Part shown: positions 47,326 to 56,533 of the stretch, piece after piece
How the letters are laid out: every line of letters begins with the position of its first letter
Numbering within the stretch: the stretch's first letter is position 1
Assembly (NCBI GenBank): GCA_963828755.1
Contig: CAWHFY010000003.1
Coordinates: forward strand, 198,514-262,513
From: WHSW01 sp963828755
GTDB lineage: Bacteria > Actinomycetota > Thermoleophilia > Solirubrobacterales > 70-9
Reading direction: 5' to 3'
DNA: 64,000 nt
Position numbers and translations under genes: made by a program
Notes under the pieces: generated by a model
Told to the model about the DNA's origin: nothing
Databases searched by the model: none
What the model saw: the letters and a program-made list of their open reading frames with translations, nothing else

Positions 47326-48384
47326 TTAGGGGACCAGCACGAGCTTGCCCTTGGACGCCGAGCTCTCCAACAGCTCGTGCGCGTGGCGCGCGTCCTTGAG
47401 CGGCAGGCGCTCGGCCACCACCGGATGGACCTTGCCCTCCCGGAGCAACCCGACCAGCACCCCGAAGTCCTCCCGGAACTGCTCCGGGTCCATCGGCTCC
47501 CCGCCGACCGCTCCGGCCCGCCTCGTCGCCCTGTCGCGGTACTTCTGGACGTGGTAGGCGGACACCCGCCGGCGAGGCGACAGCTTGTCCCAGAGCCAGA
47601 CGGCCGCAATCGCCGCGTACCACTTGATCACTCCCGCCCAGTCCTTGTGCCCGTCCTTGAGCGTGTCGTAGCGGCCGAAGACGACAAGCCTGCCGCCGGG
47701 GCGCAGCGCGCGGAACGAGCGCAGCGAGATCGGGCCACCCAGGCTGTCGACGACGACGTCCACACCGCCGGCCTCCTCGCGCACGCGCGCCAGGAAGTCC
47801 TCGTTGCGGTAGTCGATGGCGACCGCGCCGAGTGCCTCGACCTTCTCGCGGTCGCGGGCGGACGCGGTCCCATACATGCGGAGCCCGGCCACCGCTCCCA
47901 GCTCGAGAGTGGCGACGCCAACCCTGCCGGCCGCGCCGTGCACCAGCACCGTCTCCCCGCGCTTCGCCTTGGCCGTCCGGTGAAGCACTTGATACGCCGT
48001 CATGTAGGGAAAGAGGAGGCTCAGGACCTCCCCCGGATCGAGGTCCTCGGGAACGTCGACCGCGCCGGACTCCGGCACGCAGACGCGGTCGGCGTCGGCA
48101 CCCCAGACGGTCAGCGCACCGATGCGATCGCCCACGCCCAGCCGCGAGCAGCCCGGACCGAGCTCCTCGACGACGCCGACGAGCTCGTAGCCGGGCGTGA
48201 ACGGCGGCTTCGGGGCGCCCGGGAGGTAGGTGCCGGCGCGCAGCTGGGAATCGGTGAACGACACTCCGGCGGCCAGAACCTTGACGAGCACCTCGCCCGG
48301 GCCCGGTCGCGGATCCTCCTCCTCGACTATCTCTAGGACCTCAGGCCCTCCGAAGTGATCGACGACGACGCGCTTGGTGGGCAT
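47326..48384 (-). CDS. Zinc-independent medium-chain reductase (quinone oxidoreductase-like)
   Basis: 352 residues. GroES-like part: G-P-E-V-L-E-I-V-E-E-E-D-P-R-P-G-P-G-E-V-L-V-K-V-L-A-A-G-V-S-F-T-D, G-Y-E-L-V-G-V-V. Rossmann part: G-E-T-V-L-V-H-G-A-A-G-R-V-G (the A-x-x-G-V-G-type NADP loop), V-D-V-V-V-D-S-L-G-G. No zinc-binding cysteines. A typical NADPH:quinone reductase or zeta-crystallin-like enzyme; the extra segment K-D-W-A-G-V-I-K-W-Y-A-A-I-A-A-V-W-L-W before the last strands is characteristic of a subset. It is bracketed by two zwf fragments. Confidence 0.9.
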   Translation of the reverse strand: MPTKRVVVDHFGGPEVLEIVEEEDPRPGPGEVLVKVLAAGVSFTDSQLRAGTYLPGAPKPPFTPGYELVGVVEELGPGCSRLGVGDRIGALTVWGADADRVCVPESGAVDVPEDLDPGEVLSLLFPYMTAYQVLHRTAKAKRGETVLVHGAAGRVGVATLELGAVAGLRMYGTASARDREKVEALGAVAIDYRNEDFLARVREEAGGVDVVVDSLGGPISLRSFRALRPGGRLVVFGRYDTLKDGHKDWAGVIKWYAAIAAVWLWDKLSPRRRVSAYHVQKYRDRATRRAGAVGGEPMDPEQFREDFGVLVGLLREGKVHPVVAERLPLKDARHAHELLESSASKGKLVLVP

Positions 48385-48489
48385 GGCAAACCTCCTAAGT
48401 CTCCGTCACCGTCTCGCCGGGGCTCGGCGATCGCATCCGCTGTGCCCGCTGATTTCGCCTCGGGGGTGACTACCGACGTGTCGCCTCAG

Positions 48490-48680
48490 CTCGGGCGCCA
48501 CGGACGCCGGGCGACCGCGTCCTCCCGCAGGAAGATCGCCGGCCATCGCGGCGCGCAGGAGGCGGTATTGAACGAACTCCCGTAGGCAAAGTCCATCGCA
48601 ACGGCGTCGAGCGCCAGCCCGGGACCCGGCTCCTTGGCAGACAGTGATGCGGTCAGCCGGTCACCGCGTCCCGGTGCTCC
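48490..48680 (-). pseudogene. zwf: Second fragment of glucose-6-phosphate dehydrogenase
   Basis: Minus-strand reading L-S-A-K-E-P-G-P-G-L-A-L-D-A-V-A-M-D-F-A, then Y-G-S-S-F-N-T-A and F-L-R-E-D-A-V-A-R. That is the same Zwf C-terminal region as at 47032-47255, but starting earlier and deleted in the middle, where Y-E-R-L-L-R-D-A-M-A-G-D should be. Not identical to the first fragment, so probably a different donor. Confidence 0.6.
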
Positions 48681-48780
48681 CCGCGCCGGGTGAGCGAGAC
48701 GGCACCCGCGCCGCGACCGATCAGCGTCAGCATCCCGGCCGCCCCAATCCCCGCGTCGCCCCAGTCGAAGCCGGTCGACG
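48653..48780 (-). pseudogene. C-terminal anchor fragment of a membrane/surface protein
   Basis: The minus strand reads F-D-W-G-D-A-G-I-G-A-A-G-M-L-T-L-I-G-R-G, the glycine-rich single transmembrane tail (F-D-W-G-D-A-G-I-G-A) common at the C-terminus of small actinobacterial exported proteins. It is followed by a basic end and a stop. The rest of the gene is absent. Confidence 0.4.
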
Positions 48781-48931
48781 ATGTCGCCGGCGCCGCGCGG
48801 ACTGTACGTAATCCAGACGGTCGAGTGGCATGTGCGCAACGCCGTCGCGGGCACAGAATCATCCGGTTCCGAGCTCGCCCAGGCGCTCACGGCTGAAATC
48901 GCACCCCGCGGACGTTGATTTCAGGGTTTCG

Positions 48932-50302
48932 ATGATTCGCCTGGGAAGATTCGGTACCGGAGTCGGCGTGGCACTTCTGGCCGGAGCCGCTTGCGCGATC
49001 TTCCTCTGGGCTCCCTGGCGCGGTCCGATCGTTCTCTCGCTCTCCACCGCTCACGGGATCGACGCCGGCGACCTTCCAGGGCTGGCGCTGCTCGCGCTCG
49101 CGCTCGCCGCCGCTCGCGGGCTCGCGCCGGGCTCAGCGCCGGAATCGACTGGGCCGGTGCGTCGATGGGCGGGGCCAGGGTCGGCCGTCGTCCTCGGCGG
49201 GCTGCTGCTCGCCGGCCTGCTCCCGAACCCCAGACCACCGCCCCTGATACCCGCCGGAGGCGGGACCATCGGCGGGATAACCGGGCACGCCGACGGGCGG
49301 GCGGCCGATCCGCCCCGTCGTTGGTCGCACCTGGCGGTGACCTACGACGGCACGATGCTGAAACTGTTCGTCAACGGGGACCAGGTGTCGAGCCGGGCCA
49401 CGAGCGGGCTCATCGAGAAGACGCCCGATCCCCTTTGGATCGGCGGCAGTCATCCCTATGGCGAGTACTTCGAGGGCCTGATCGACGAGGTTCGGATCTA
49501 CGACCGGGCCCTCAGTCCCTCCGCGGTGCGCGCCGAGATGTCGACGCCGATCGGGAGCGCCACGGGCCCAACGGCGCGAGGCCTGGTGGCCGCATGGGCG
49601 TTCGACCAGCGTTCGGGCAGGCTGGCGACGGACGCCTCCGATGCGGGCAACGCCGGCACGCTGATCGGGCCAACCTGGACGAACGGGGGCCGGTTTGGCC
49701 ACGCGCTTCGCTTCGACGGCGCCGGAGCCATGGTCCGCGTCCCGGCCTCGTCATCGCTGGATCTGAGCGGGGCGATGACCCTCTCTGCCTGGATTCGGCC
49801 CGCGGACTCGCAAGCCGGATGGCGGACGGTCGTGCATCGTCAGACCGACGCCTACTTCCTCATGGCCGGCGGCGGCGAGGTCCGCACCGCCTCGGTTGAC
49901 CCCCGCTTCGCCTTGGTAGTCGGTGCGGCCGCCTGCTTGTGCATCGCGCTCGTTGCCGGAGGCACACGCCGGCTCGACGCGAGCCCCTCGTGGTGGCCGC
50001 CGATCGCGCTGTTCCTGGCCGGTACAGTGATCGATGTGTGGCTCACGGGCTCGGGTACAGTGATCGGCCCGACCCTGGTGGCGATCTGGTACGCCCTCAG
50101 CGCACGACGTCGCGTCGTTGCGATGAGCATGTTCGCGGTCGCAGCGGCGCTAACCGGAGTGACGGTCCTGGCTCTCGCCGGCCAACCCGTCAACGAGCTC
50201 GCCCGCGACGGCGACGGCGTTGTCCGCTCGGCCGCGCTCGGGCTGGTGCTGATCACCAGCGGGGCGCTCGCCGCACTCTGTCGCCCGAGCGCGGCCGAGT
50301 AG
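48932..50302 (+). CDS. LamG domain protein with terminal membrane segments
   Basis: 456 residues. Hydrophobic helices near residues 10-28, 45-60 and 80-98; about 110-330 is a lectin-like LamG (concanavalin-type) region: R-R-W-S-H-L-A-V-T-Y-D-G-T-M-L-K-L-F-V-N-G, F-E-G-L-I-D-E-V-R-I-Y-D-R-A-L-S, then L-V-A-A-W-A-F-D and F-D-G-A-G-A-M-V-R-V-P. The end has five more helices. The first LamG unit lacks its beginning and the second lacks its end, as if two repeats had been spliced between membrane segments, possibly by internal deletion. ATG 48932; upstream in-frame starts have no support. Confidence 0.75.
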   Translation: MIRLGRFGTGVGVALLAGAACAIFLWAPWRGPIVLSLSTAHGIDAGDLPGLALLALALAAARGLAPGSAPESTGPVRRWAGPGSAVVLGGLLLAGLLPNPRPPPLIPAGGGTIGGITGHADGRAADPPRRWSHLAVTYDGTMLKLFVNGDQVSSRATSGLIEKTPDPLWIGGSHPYGEYFEGLIDEVRIYDRALSPSAVRAEMSTPIGSATGPTARGLVAAWAFDQRSGRLATDASDAGNAGTLIGPTWTNGGRFGHALRFDGAGAMVRVPASSSLDLSGAMTLSAWIRPADSQAGWRTVVHRQTDAYFLMAGGGEVRTASVDPRFALVVGAAACLCIALVAGGTRRLDASPSWWPPIALFLAGTVIDVWLTGSGTVIGPTLVAIWYALSARRRVVAMSMFAVAAALTGVTVLALAGQPVNELARDGDGVVRSAALGLVLITSGALAALCRPSAAE

Positions 50303-50317
50303 CGGGGCACGGCGGCC

Positions 50318-50433
50318 GCCCAATGCCGGAGTCTCGGCGTTCTCGTCGGTGGTCGAGACGGCGCCGTCGATGTCGCCCCTGCCGAAGTCGTCCCAACGTG
50401 CCTTCACAGTGTTGGCGTTGTCACCTAGTGCCC
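50318..50433 (-). pseudogene. N-terminal fragment of a SnoaL-like protein
   Basis: Minus strand reads N-A-N-T-V-K-A-R-W-D-D-F-G-R-G-D-I-D-G-A-V and then N-A-E-T-P. This is the family start (W-D-D-F-G-R-G-D), broken after about 35 residues. Confidence 0.45.
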
Positions 50434-50495
50434 GTGGCACCACTCGGTTGATGATCCGGAGCGCAGCAGAAGCCCAAGCACTCGGAGACACGAAT

Positions 50496-51515
50496 CTAGT
50501 CTCGCAGCGTCCGAGGCAGCCCGAAGTGGGGGAAGACGCTCTTGTCGCCGAACCAGGTGATCGCGGAGACCTGGTCACCTTCGAGAGTGAGCACGAACAG
50601 CGCGTGGGCGTGCGCGATCGCCATCTGCGTGTCAGGGAGGTAGCAGCCGAAGGCCGGCTGAGTGTTGGCCCGGGTGGGCACGACACGCAGGGGCCTGTCC
50701 CGCAGCCCCTCCCGGTGGCGAAGGAACGCGCCGATCGCGGCCTGCCCCTGATACTCGAGCGGCAAGGGCGGCATCGTGAGCCGGGCGTCCTCGGTGAGCA
50801 GGGCGACCAGCTCATCGACGTCGCCGCTCTCGACGGCGTCGGCAAAACACCCGACCAGCCGGCGCTCACCGGCGGAGTCGGGGCGCGGGGCGCGCTCGCG
50901 GTCGCTGCCCGGCAGTCGCTGCTTCAGGGCCGCTCGGGCGCGCTGCAGGACGCCCTTGACCGAAGGCTCGCTGGTGTCGAGCATCTCGGCGCACTCAGCA
51001 AGGCGGAAGCCGAGCACGTCGCACAGGACCAGCACCACCCGCTGGCGGGGCGGCAGCGCCTGGACGGCGGCGATGAAGGCGAGCTCGACCGACTCCCTGG
51101 CCTCGTAGCGCGCCGCCGGCCCCTGGGAGCGATCCGGGACTCCCTCCAGGAGGACGTCGGGGTAGGGCTCGAGCCAGACCGGCTTGATCAGGCGCGTCGG
51201 CTCCAGCGCGTCACTCATGCTCTGCACCTCCTTGGGACGGCGCGAGCGGGCCCGCAGCGCGTTCAGGCAACGGTTGGTCGCGATCCGGTAGAGCCAGGAG
51301 CGCACGGAGGCCCGGCCCTCGAACGTCTCGAGGCCGCGCCAGGCTGCGACGAGTGTCTCCTGGACCAGGTCCTCGGCGTCCTGTATCGAGCCGAGGATGC
51401 GGTAGCAGTGAAGCTGTAGCTCCCGCCGGTGGGGCTCGGTGAGCTCGCGAAACGCGCCCTCGTCTCCCGCGCGCGCCCGTGCGAGCGTGGTCTCGCTTAG
51501 CGCGTCGCCCGGCAC
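50496..51515 (-). CDS. ECF sigma factor with C-terminal SnoaL-like domain (SigG/ECF56-like)
   Basis: 339 residues. Sigma2: F-R-E-L-T-E-P-H-R-R-E-L-Q-L-H-C-Y-R-I-L-G-S, D-A-E-D-L-V-Q-E-T-L-V-A-A-W. Sigma4: L-P-P-R-Q-R-V-V-L-V-L-C-D-V-L-G-F, A-E-M-L-D-T-S-E-P-S-V-K-G. The last ~125 residues (about 215-339) are NTF2-like: F-A-D-A-V-E-S-G-D-V-D-E-L-V-A-L-L, G-A-F-L-R-H. Sigma factors with this C-domain act without a separate anti-sigma factor, the extra domain being thought to modulate activity. GTG start at 51515. No likely partner operon is adjacent. Confidence 0.93.
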   Translation of the reverse strand: MPGDALSETTLARARAGDEGAFRELTEPHRRELQLHCYRILGSIQDAEDLVQETLVAAWRGLETFEGRASVRSWLYRIATNRCLNALRARSRRPKEVQSMSDALEPTRLIKPVWLEPYPDVLLEGVPDRSQGPAARYEARESVELAFIAAVQALPPRQRVVLVLCDVLGFRLAECAEMLDTSEPSVKGVLQRARAALKQRLPGSDRERAPRPDSAGERRLVGCFADAVESGDVDELVALLTEDARLTMPPLPLEYQGQAAIGAFLRHREGLRDRPLRVVPTRANTQPAFGCYLPDTQMAIAHAHALFVLTLEGDQVSAITWFGDKSVFPHFGLPRTLRD

Positions 51516-51665
51516 GAGCCGCTCGCATCGGCTGATCTTGTCGCGGTCACCACCGGTAAGGACACCAGTTTGCGGCGGACCGGACCGGCCGTTCCATTAT
51601 CGCCCCGGGCGGTGTCTCAACGGTGAACGAGCCACGCATCGAGCCGACACCCAAGGAGACAACAG

Positions 51666-52205
51666 ATGAGGAAGCTGATCGTTTCCATCCACGTGACGCT
51701 GGACGGGAGAGTGGATGACGTCCTGGATTGGTCGATTCCGGGCGACGACGAGGACTTCGTCAAGCGCAACATCGACCTTCTCGGTCAGAGCGATGGCCTG
51801 ATCCTCGGTCGCAAGTCGTACGAGTTCTTCGCCGCGGTTTGGCCATCACGCTCCGGAGAGTTCCCGAACCTGATGAACGGGATCGCGAAGTACGTGGCGT
51901 CGACCACGCTCGAGGACCTCGAGTGGCAGAACACCGAGCTGATCGAAGGGGATGTCCCGGAGGCCGTGGCCAAGCTCAAGGAGCAGCCCGGTAAGGGCCT
52001 GATCGTATACGGCTCAGGCCACCTGACGAACACGCTGATGAGGCACGATCTGATCGACGAATATCGACTCTGGGTCCATCCCGTCGTGCTCGGGAGGAGG
52101 AGCAGCTTCTTCGAAGACGGCGCGGAGCGAAGGGACCTCGAGCTCGTCGACTCGACCGCGATCCCGTCCGGGGTTGCCATTCTCACCTACCGGCCGCAGC
52201 GGTAA
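51666..52205 (+). CDS. Dihydrofolate-reductase-like protein (RibD C-domain family)
   Basis: 179 residues: M-R-K-L-I-V-S-I-H-V-T-L-D-G at the start, G-L-I-L-G-R-K-S-Y-E-F-F-A-A-V-W-P, T-L-E-D-L-E-W-Q-N-T-E-L-I, G-K-G-L-I-V-Y-G-S-G-H-L-T-N-T-L (NADP-binding G-S-G), and G-V-A-I-L-T-Y at the end. Probable NADPH reductase of unknown substrate; the true folA function is not implied. ATG 51666 follows AAGGAGA. An N-terminally truncated relative is at 33165-33490. Confidence 0.88.
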   Translation: MRKLIVSIHVTLDGRVDDVLDWSIPGDDEDFVKRNIDLLGQSDGLILGRKSYEFFAAVWPSRSGEFPNLMNGIAKYVASTTLEDLEWQNTELIEGDVPEAVAKLKEQPGKGLIVYGSGHLTNTLMRHDLIDEYRLWVHPVVLGRRSSFFEDGAERRDLELVDSTAIPSGVAILTYRPQR

Positions 52206-52339
52206 TCCGCATGCGAAGCGATGCGTCGCGGAGGCGGCTGCCGATGTCGGAAAGCCCGCTAGGGGCGTTCCGTACACCGCCCCGGTCAGCTCCCGCTGTT
52301 CGCGCGGAGCAGCAGCTTGACAAGGGCTAGAGTCGGTGA

Positions 52340-53719
52340 ATCGATCCGCGCTACGAAGTTCTCAACGACGCGGCCCGTCTCGCCCACGCGTATATCGACA
52401 GCCTGTCCTCGCGGCCGGCGGGCGCGTCAGCGTCCCTCGCTGAGCTCCGCTCCCGGCTCACCCGGCCGCTCGGCGAGGACGGTGAGGATCCCCGGGTGGT
52501 CATCGAGGACCTCGCGCACGACGTCGAGCCCGGACTGGTGGCCTCTGCAGGCCCGCGCTACTTCGGCTTCGTCATCGGCGGCGCGCTGCCCGTTGCGGTC
52601 GCGGCCGATTGGCTGACGTCGGCCTGGGACCAGAACGGGGCCGGATATGTGGCGTCCCCGGCGTTGTCCGTCGCCGAGGAGGTCGCCGCGGGCTGGGTGC
52701 GCGATCTACTGGGCCTACCGGCCGGTTGCAGCGTGGGCTTTGTTACGGGCTGCCAGATGGCGCACTTCACATGCCTGGCGGCGGCACGCCACGCGGTCCT
52801 GCGCGATGCCGGCTGGGACGTGGAGGCAGAGGGCCTTCAGGGGGGACCGGCTGTTCGCGTGATCGCGGGCGAGCAGATGCACGTGACGGTTGCCGTCGCC
52901 TGTCGCATGCTCGGGCTCGGCGCCGAGCGTGTTCGCCTGCTTTCGACCGACGACCAGGGGCGCATGCTGACCGCTGAACTCGAAACCGCGCTCGCCGAGC
53001 AGGACGGTCCAACGATCGTTTGCGCGCAGGCGGGGGAGATCAATACCGGCGCGTTCGACCCGATAGCCGACATCGTCGAGCTCTGCCGCGCCCGGGACGC
53101 GTGGTGCCACATCGATGGTGCCTTCGGCCTGTGGGCGGCCATCAGCCCGAGGCGCCGAGGCCTGCTGCAGGGCTTCGAGCACGCGGACTCGTGGGCAACT
53201 GACGGACACAAGTGGCTGAACGTGCCCTACGACTGCGGGATCGCGGCCGTGGCCGATCCGTCCGCACACCGAGACGCGATGACATCGACGTCCGCCTATA
53301 TCCCCGCGCACGACGAGGACATACCCTGGGGCCTCGATTGGACACCGGAGTTCTCGCGTCGCGCGCGAGGGGTGCCGCTCTATGCCGCGCTGCGCTCGCT
53401 GGGACGAGCCGGACTCGCCAAGATGATCGACGGCTGCTGCGACCGAGCCGAGCAGATGGCCGACCGGCTAGCGGCGGCCGACGGGGTCGAGGTTCTTAAC
53501 GATGTCGTTCTCAATCAAGTGCTCGTGCGTTTCGACGACGACGACCAGGCGACAAACGCGGCCATCGACCGCACCCAGGCGGATGGGACCTGCTGGCTGA
53601 GCGGCAGCAGCTTCCGCGGCCAGACGGTCATGCGCGTGTCGGTTGTGGGCTGGCAGACCACTGCGGATGACATCAGCCGCTCGGCCGAGGCGATCCTTGC
53701 TGCGGCTCGAGCCTCCTGA
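52340..53719 (+). CDS. Group II pyridoxal-dependent decarboxylase, start unclear
   Basis: Aromatic-L-amino-acid/Tyr/Trp-type decarboxylase. The PLP lysine is in D-G-H-K-W-L-N-V-P-Y-D-C-G; C-H-I-D-G-A-F-G holds the Asp that contacts the pyridine; H-V-T-V-A-V-A and A-G-E-I-N-T-G-A-F-D-P are family segments. The frame is coding from ~52340 (Y-E-V-L-N-D-A-A-R-L-A-H), yet no ATG, GTG or TTG occurs before 52496, and a TGA closes the frame at 52337. The N-terminal ~52 codons therefore look like a frameshift or a damaged start. From GTG 52496 the protein is 407 residues. Confidence 0.8.
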   Translation: MDPRYEVLNDAARLAHAYIDSLSSRPAGASASLAELRSRLTRPLGEDGEDPRVVIEDLAHDVEPGLVASAGPRYFGFVIGGALPVAVAADWLTSAWDQNGAGYVASPALSVAEEVAAGWVRDLLGLPAGCSVGFVTGCQMAHFTCLAAARHAVLRDAGWDVEAEGLQGGPAVRVIAGEQMHVTVAVACRMLGLGAERVRLLSTDDQGRMLTAELETALAEQDGPTIVCAQAGEINTGAFDPIADIVELCRARDAWCHIDGAFGLWAAISPRRRGLLQGFEHADSWATDGHKWLNVPYDCGIAAVADPSAHRDAMTSTSAYIPAHDEDIPWGLDWTPEFSRRARGVPLYAALRSLGRAGLAKMIDGCCDRAEQMADRLAAADGVEVLNDVVLNQVLVRFDDDDQATNAAIDRTQADGTCWLSGSSFRGQTVMRVSVVGWQTTADDISRSAEAILAAARAS

Positions 53720-53721
53720 CT

Positions 53722-54366
53722 TCAGAGGCGTGGTCGGTCGTTGAGCTTCGAGCGCACGCTTCTCCTCAGCCGGTAGAGGCGCTCGTCGAATCTGAAGAGC
53801 CGCGCGATCGGGTCGGGCTCGGTGTCCGCCACCTCGACGTCCGTGATCTCCCACCCGGGGAAGGCATGTTGCACGTCGGCCTGGCTCGCACCACGGGGCA
53901 GCGGGCCCCTGCGCCGGGGAACGAAACAATCGAGGATCACGGTGGCGTCTGGGGCGGCGACCGCGCTCAGCTCCCTGCCCATCGCCTCGCGCTGGGGCTC
54001 GGTGAGGCCGTGGAAGGTCCCGGTGTCCACCAGCAAGCGGAAACCGCCTTCGACGCCCGCCCTCCGCAGTGCCGTGACATCGCCGTGGATGAGGCGCATC
54101 TCGACTCCTGCCTTGTCCATGCGCTCCCGGGCGCGGCGAAGCGCCTTCTTCGCGATGTCGACACCGGTCACCTCCCAACCTCGCTTCGCCAGCTGGACGC
54201 CCCAGATGGCGCTGCCGGTGCCGAGGTCGAGAGCCGATCCGTAAGGCGGTCCGTATCCGTCCTCCTCGCGAGCCACCAGCGCCAGGAGATTGTCGGCAAA
54301 GGGCGGATGGTCGGCGAGGTCCTCCCAGGGATGAAATCCGATCGCGTACGCGAGCTTGTAGTTCAC
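53722..54366 (-). CDS. SAM-dependent methyltransferase
   Basis: 214 residues, class I: S-A-L-D-L-G-T-G-S-A-I-W-G-V-Q-L-A-K-R-G (motif I), E-V-T-G-V-D-I-A-K-K-A-L (motif II), F-R-L-L-V-D-T-G-T-F-H-G-L (motif IV). It resembles thiol or thiopurine methyltransferases (TPMT/TehB-like). GTG 54366 overlaps the cupin stop by 4 nt, so the two are an operon. Substrate unknown. Tail-to-tail with the decarboxylase gene (2 nt apart). Confidence 0.87.
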   Translation of the reverse strand: MNYKLAYAIGFHPWEDLADHPPFADNLLALVAREEDGYGPPYGSALDLGTGSAIWGVQLAKRGWEVTGVDIAKKALRRARERMDKAGVEMRLIHGDVTALRRAGVEGGFRLLVDTGTFHGLTEPQREAMGRELSAVAAPDATVILDCFVPRRRGPLPRGASQADVQHAFPGWEITDVEVADTEPDPIARLFRFDERLYRLRRSVRSKLNDRPRL

Positions 54367-54758
54367 GATGTGCCCCCCACTTTCACCCCGGCAGCCTCGA
54401 GGTTGTTCATCACTACGGGGATCGTCTCGCGCAGGATCTCGGTGGGGCTGAACTCGACGATCTCCGCCCCGGCGTAGTGGACGGGCGTGTGGCCGGGCGG
54501 AACGTAGTAGGCGTCGCCCGCCTCATACGTCTCCTCGTGATCCGCGAAGCGGAAGCCCACTTTCCCCTCGAATACGTAGCCCCAGCGAGGAAGCTGAGCG
54601 CGGTCCTCGGGCAAGCCGCGGAACAGATCCGTGAGGTCCGCGTCGGCGCCGTGGGACTCGAAGCAGACGGAATAGCCGCCGTCGAGGTGCTCGACCCGTA
54701 CTTCAAGGCCCGGGAACGCGATCTCTTGCGATGCCGTCTCCTTGGACACTTTGTGCAT
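54363..54758 (-). CDS. Cupin domain protein
   Basis: 131 residues, single beta-barrel: W-G-Y-V-F-E-G-K-V-G-F-R-F, then Y-E-A-G-D-A-Y-Y-V-P-P-G-H-T-P-V (cupin motif 2 with His). The G-x-x-H of motif 1 is not canonical, so metal binding is uncertain. ATG 54758 has AAGGAGG upstream. Its stop overlaps the methyltransferase start (GTGA). Confidence 0.85.
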   Translation of the reverse strand: MHKVSKETASQEIAFPGLEVRVEHLDGGYSVCFESHGADADLTDLFRGLPEDRAQLPRWGYVFEGKVGFRFADHEETYEAGDAYYVPPGHTPVHYAGAEIVEFSPTEILRETIPVVMNNLEAAGVKVGGTS

Positions 54759-54877
54759 GGCTCGCCTCCTTGGCTCGCGGGAATTCAGGCCGAGGCTAAG
54801 TTCGCCGTGGGCTCGGCGCATCGGCCGAACCACCCAACTTTCAGGCCGGTCGAATGGGTGATTTCACCCAGCGCTGC

Positions 54878-56507
54878 TCACAGCAGTTCGTGCTTGTACG
54901 CGTAAGAGGTGGCCGCGGCGCGCGAGGAGACGCCGAGCTTCACGAAGATGTTGCTCACGTGGCGATCCACGGTGCGCTCGCTGAGGACGAGATCGGCGGC
55001 GATCGCCTTGTTGGTCTCGCCGGTGGCGAGATGGCGCAGCACCTCGAGTTCGCGTTCGGTGAGGCCGTGTGGGCCGCCCCGCGCGGCGCCAGTGAACGAG
55101 TCCAAGCGGGCAAGGTCCGGCATTGCCCCCAGCTCCGCGTAGGCGGCCCGCGCCGCCTCGAGCTCCATGGCCGCCGTGTCCTCGTCGTGCAGGGCACGGC
55201 AGGTGAGACCCACCAGCTCGCGCACCCGTGCAGCGTCGTACGGCGCCCCGAGCCGCTGCCACACATTGCCGGCGTGGCGAAGCGAAGCCAGTGCGGCCGG
55301 AGCGTCGCCCTCGGCCAGCTCAACGGCGCCCTGCGCCTGCGCGGCCATCGCGCCGAGCGCGATCTCTTCGTGACCCTCAGCGAGCGCCTCGAGCTCGCGG
55401 CTTGCGCCACGCGCCGCCCCAATGTCGTCGACCGCCAGCATGATCTCCACGTAGGCGGGCAAGAACGCGGCGCGTTTGCCGGGCTCGACGGTCTCGGTCA
55501 GCACCCTGCGGATCGCGGCCTCCCCGGCCGCCGCCTCGCCCTCAGCGAGTCGCAGCAGGGCCAGGCCCGGCTGCGGCTCTCGCCCGCGCCCGCTCGCCTC
55601 CCGGTAGGCGTCCTCGGCCGCGCCGAAATTCCCGAGCATCCGGTGGACTTCTCCCTGCCGGTAACACGCCTCACCGGCTGCCGCAGGATTCTCCCCCCGA
55701 AGGCAACGCTCCGCTGCCCGACGCGCCTCCTCCAGGGCGTCCGACCAGGCGCCTTGGAGCTGCATGATCTCGGCGCGATGCACGAGACAGCGACCGGTGA
55801 AAGCCACCAGATCGGGCTGGCGCTCGCACCAGCCCGAAAGGATCGCGGTCCACTCTTGCGCGCGGCCGACCTCGTAAGCGTCCCGGCAGGCGAGGATGAC
55901 GCCGCAGTAGACGATGCCGGAAACGATCGGGGCGATCTCACCGGCGGTTACCGCCACCATCGTCTCGTCCAGCAGCCTCAGGCCCTCCTTGACGCGCCCC
56001 CTCCGGATCAGGATGTGGCCCTGCTCGTGGGCGGCGAGCGCGAATAGGTCCGGGTCGCCGAAGCGATCGCCGATCGCCGCGGCCTCGCTCGCGGTCGCGG
56101 CGGCCCCGTCAAGGTCGCCGCTTGCCTCCTGCTCGAAGACGACTGGCAACAGCAGGTAGCCACGCTCGACGCGGTCGGCGTCCCCCTGCTCGTCGAGCAG
56201 CCGCTGGGCGCGGCCGAGCCAGCCGCTGGCGCGACCGACATCCCCGCGAGTGGCGAGAGTGACGGCGATCCAGAACGCACAGCGCAGGGCTGGCAGCGGA
56301 TCGCCGGCATCGTAGGTAAGCGCGATGGGCGCGCTCGAGGAGGGCGAGGTACTCGTTCTCGCGACCGAGCATGTACGCGGAGCTGGCGAGCAGTTCGAGA
56401 TCCCCCGCTCCGAGCGGATCGGACTCGTCCGCGGCCGACAGCGCCTCGTACGCATCCGACCAAGCCTCGGCAGAATATGCCTCACGCCCCCGCTCAAGCT
56501 CGGCCAT
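54878..56507 (-). CDS. LuxR family regulator with TPR-like repeats, probable N-terminal frameshift
   Basis: The C-terminal HTH reads L-T-E-R-E-L-E-V-L-R-H-L-A-T-G-E-T-N-K-A-I-A-A-D-L and T-V-D-R-H-V-S-N-I-F-V-K-L-G-V-S-S-R, the NarL/LuxR signature. The body is a run of helical pairs (A-Y-R-E-A-S-G-R-G, A-L-L-R-L-A-E-G-E-A-A). The start is in another frame: M-A-E-L-E-R-G-R-E-A-Y from ATG 56507 to R-A-H-R-A-Y-L, shifting near 56315 into D-A-G-D-P-L-P-A-L-R-C-A. One extra base. A shorter protein in the downstream frame is possible. No ATPase domain. Repaired length about 543. Confidence 0.75.
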
Positions 56508-56533
56508 GGCATCCACCACGGCCAACCTGCAGG

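Larger units (their letters stand above)
48385..48931. other. No intact gene; fragments only
   Basis: About 550 bp between the reductase start and the LamG gene holding two gene fragments described separately. Otherwise I see nothing. Confidence 0.5.
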
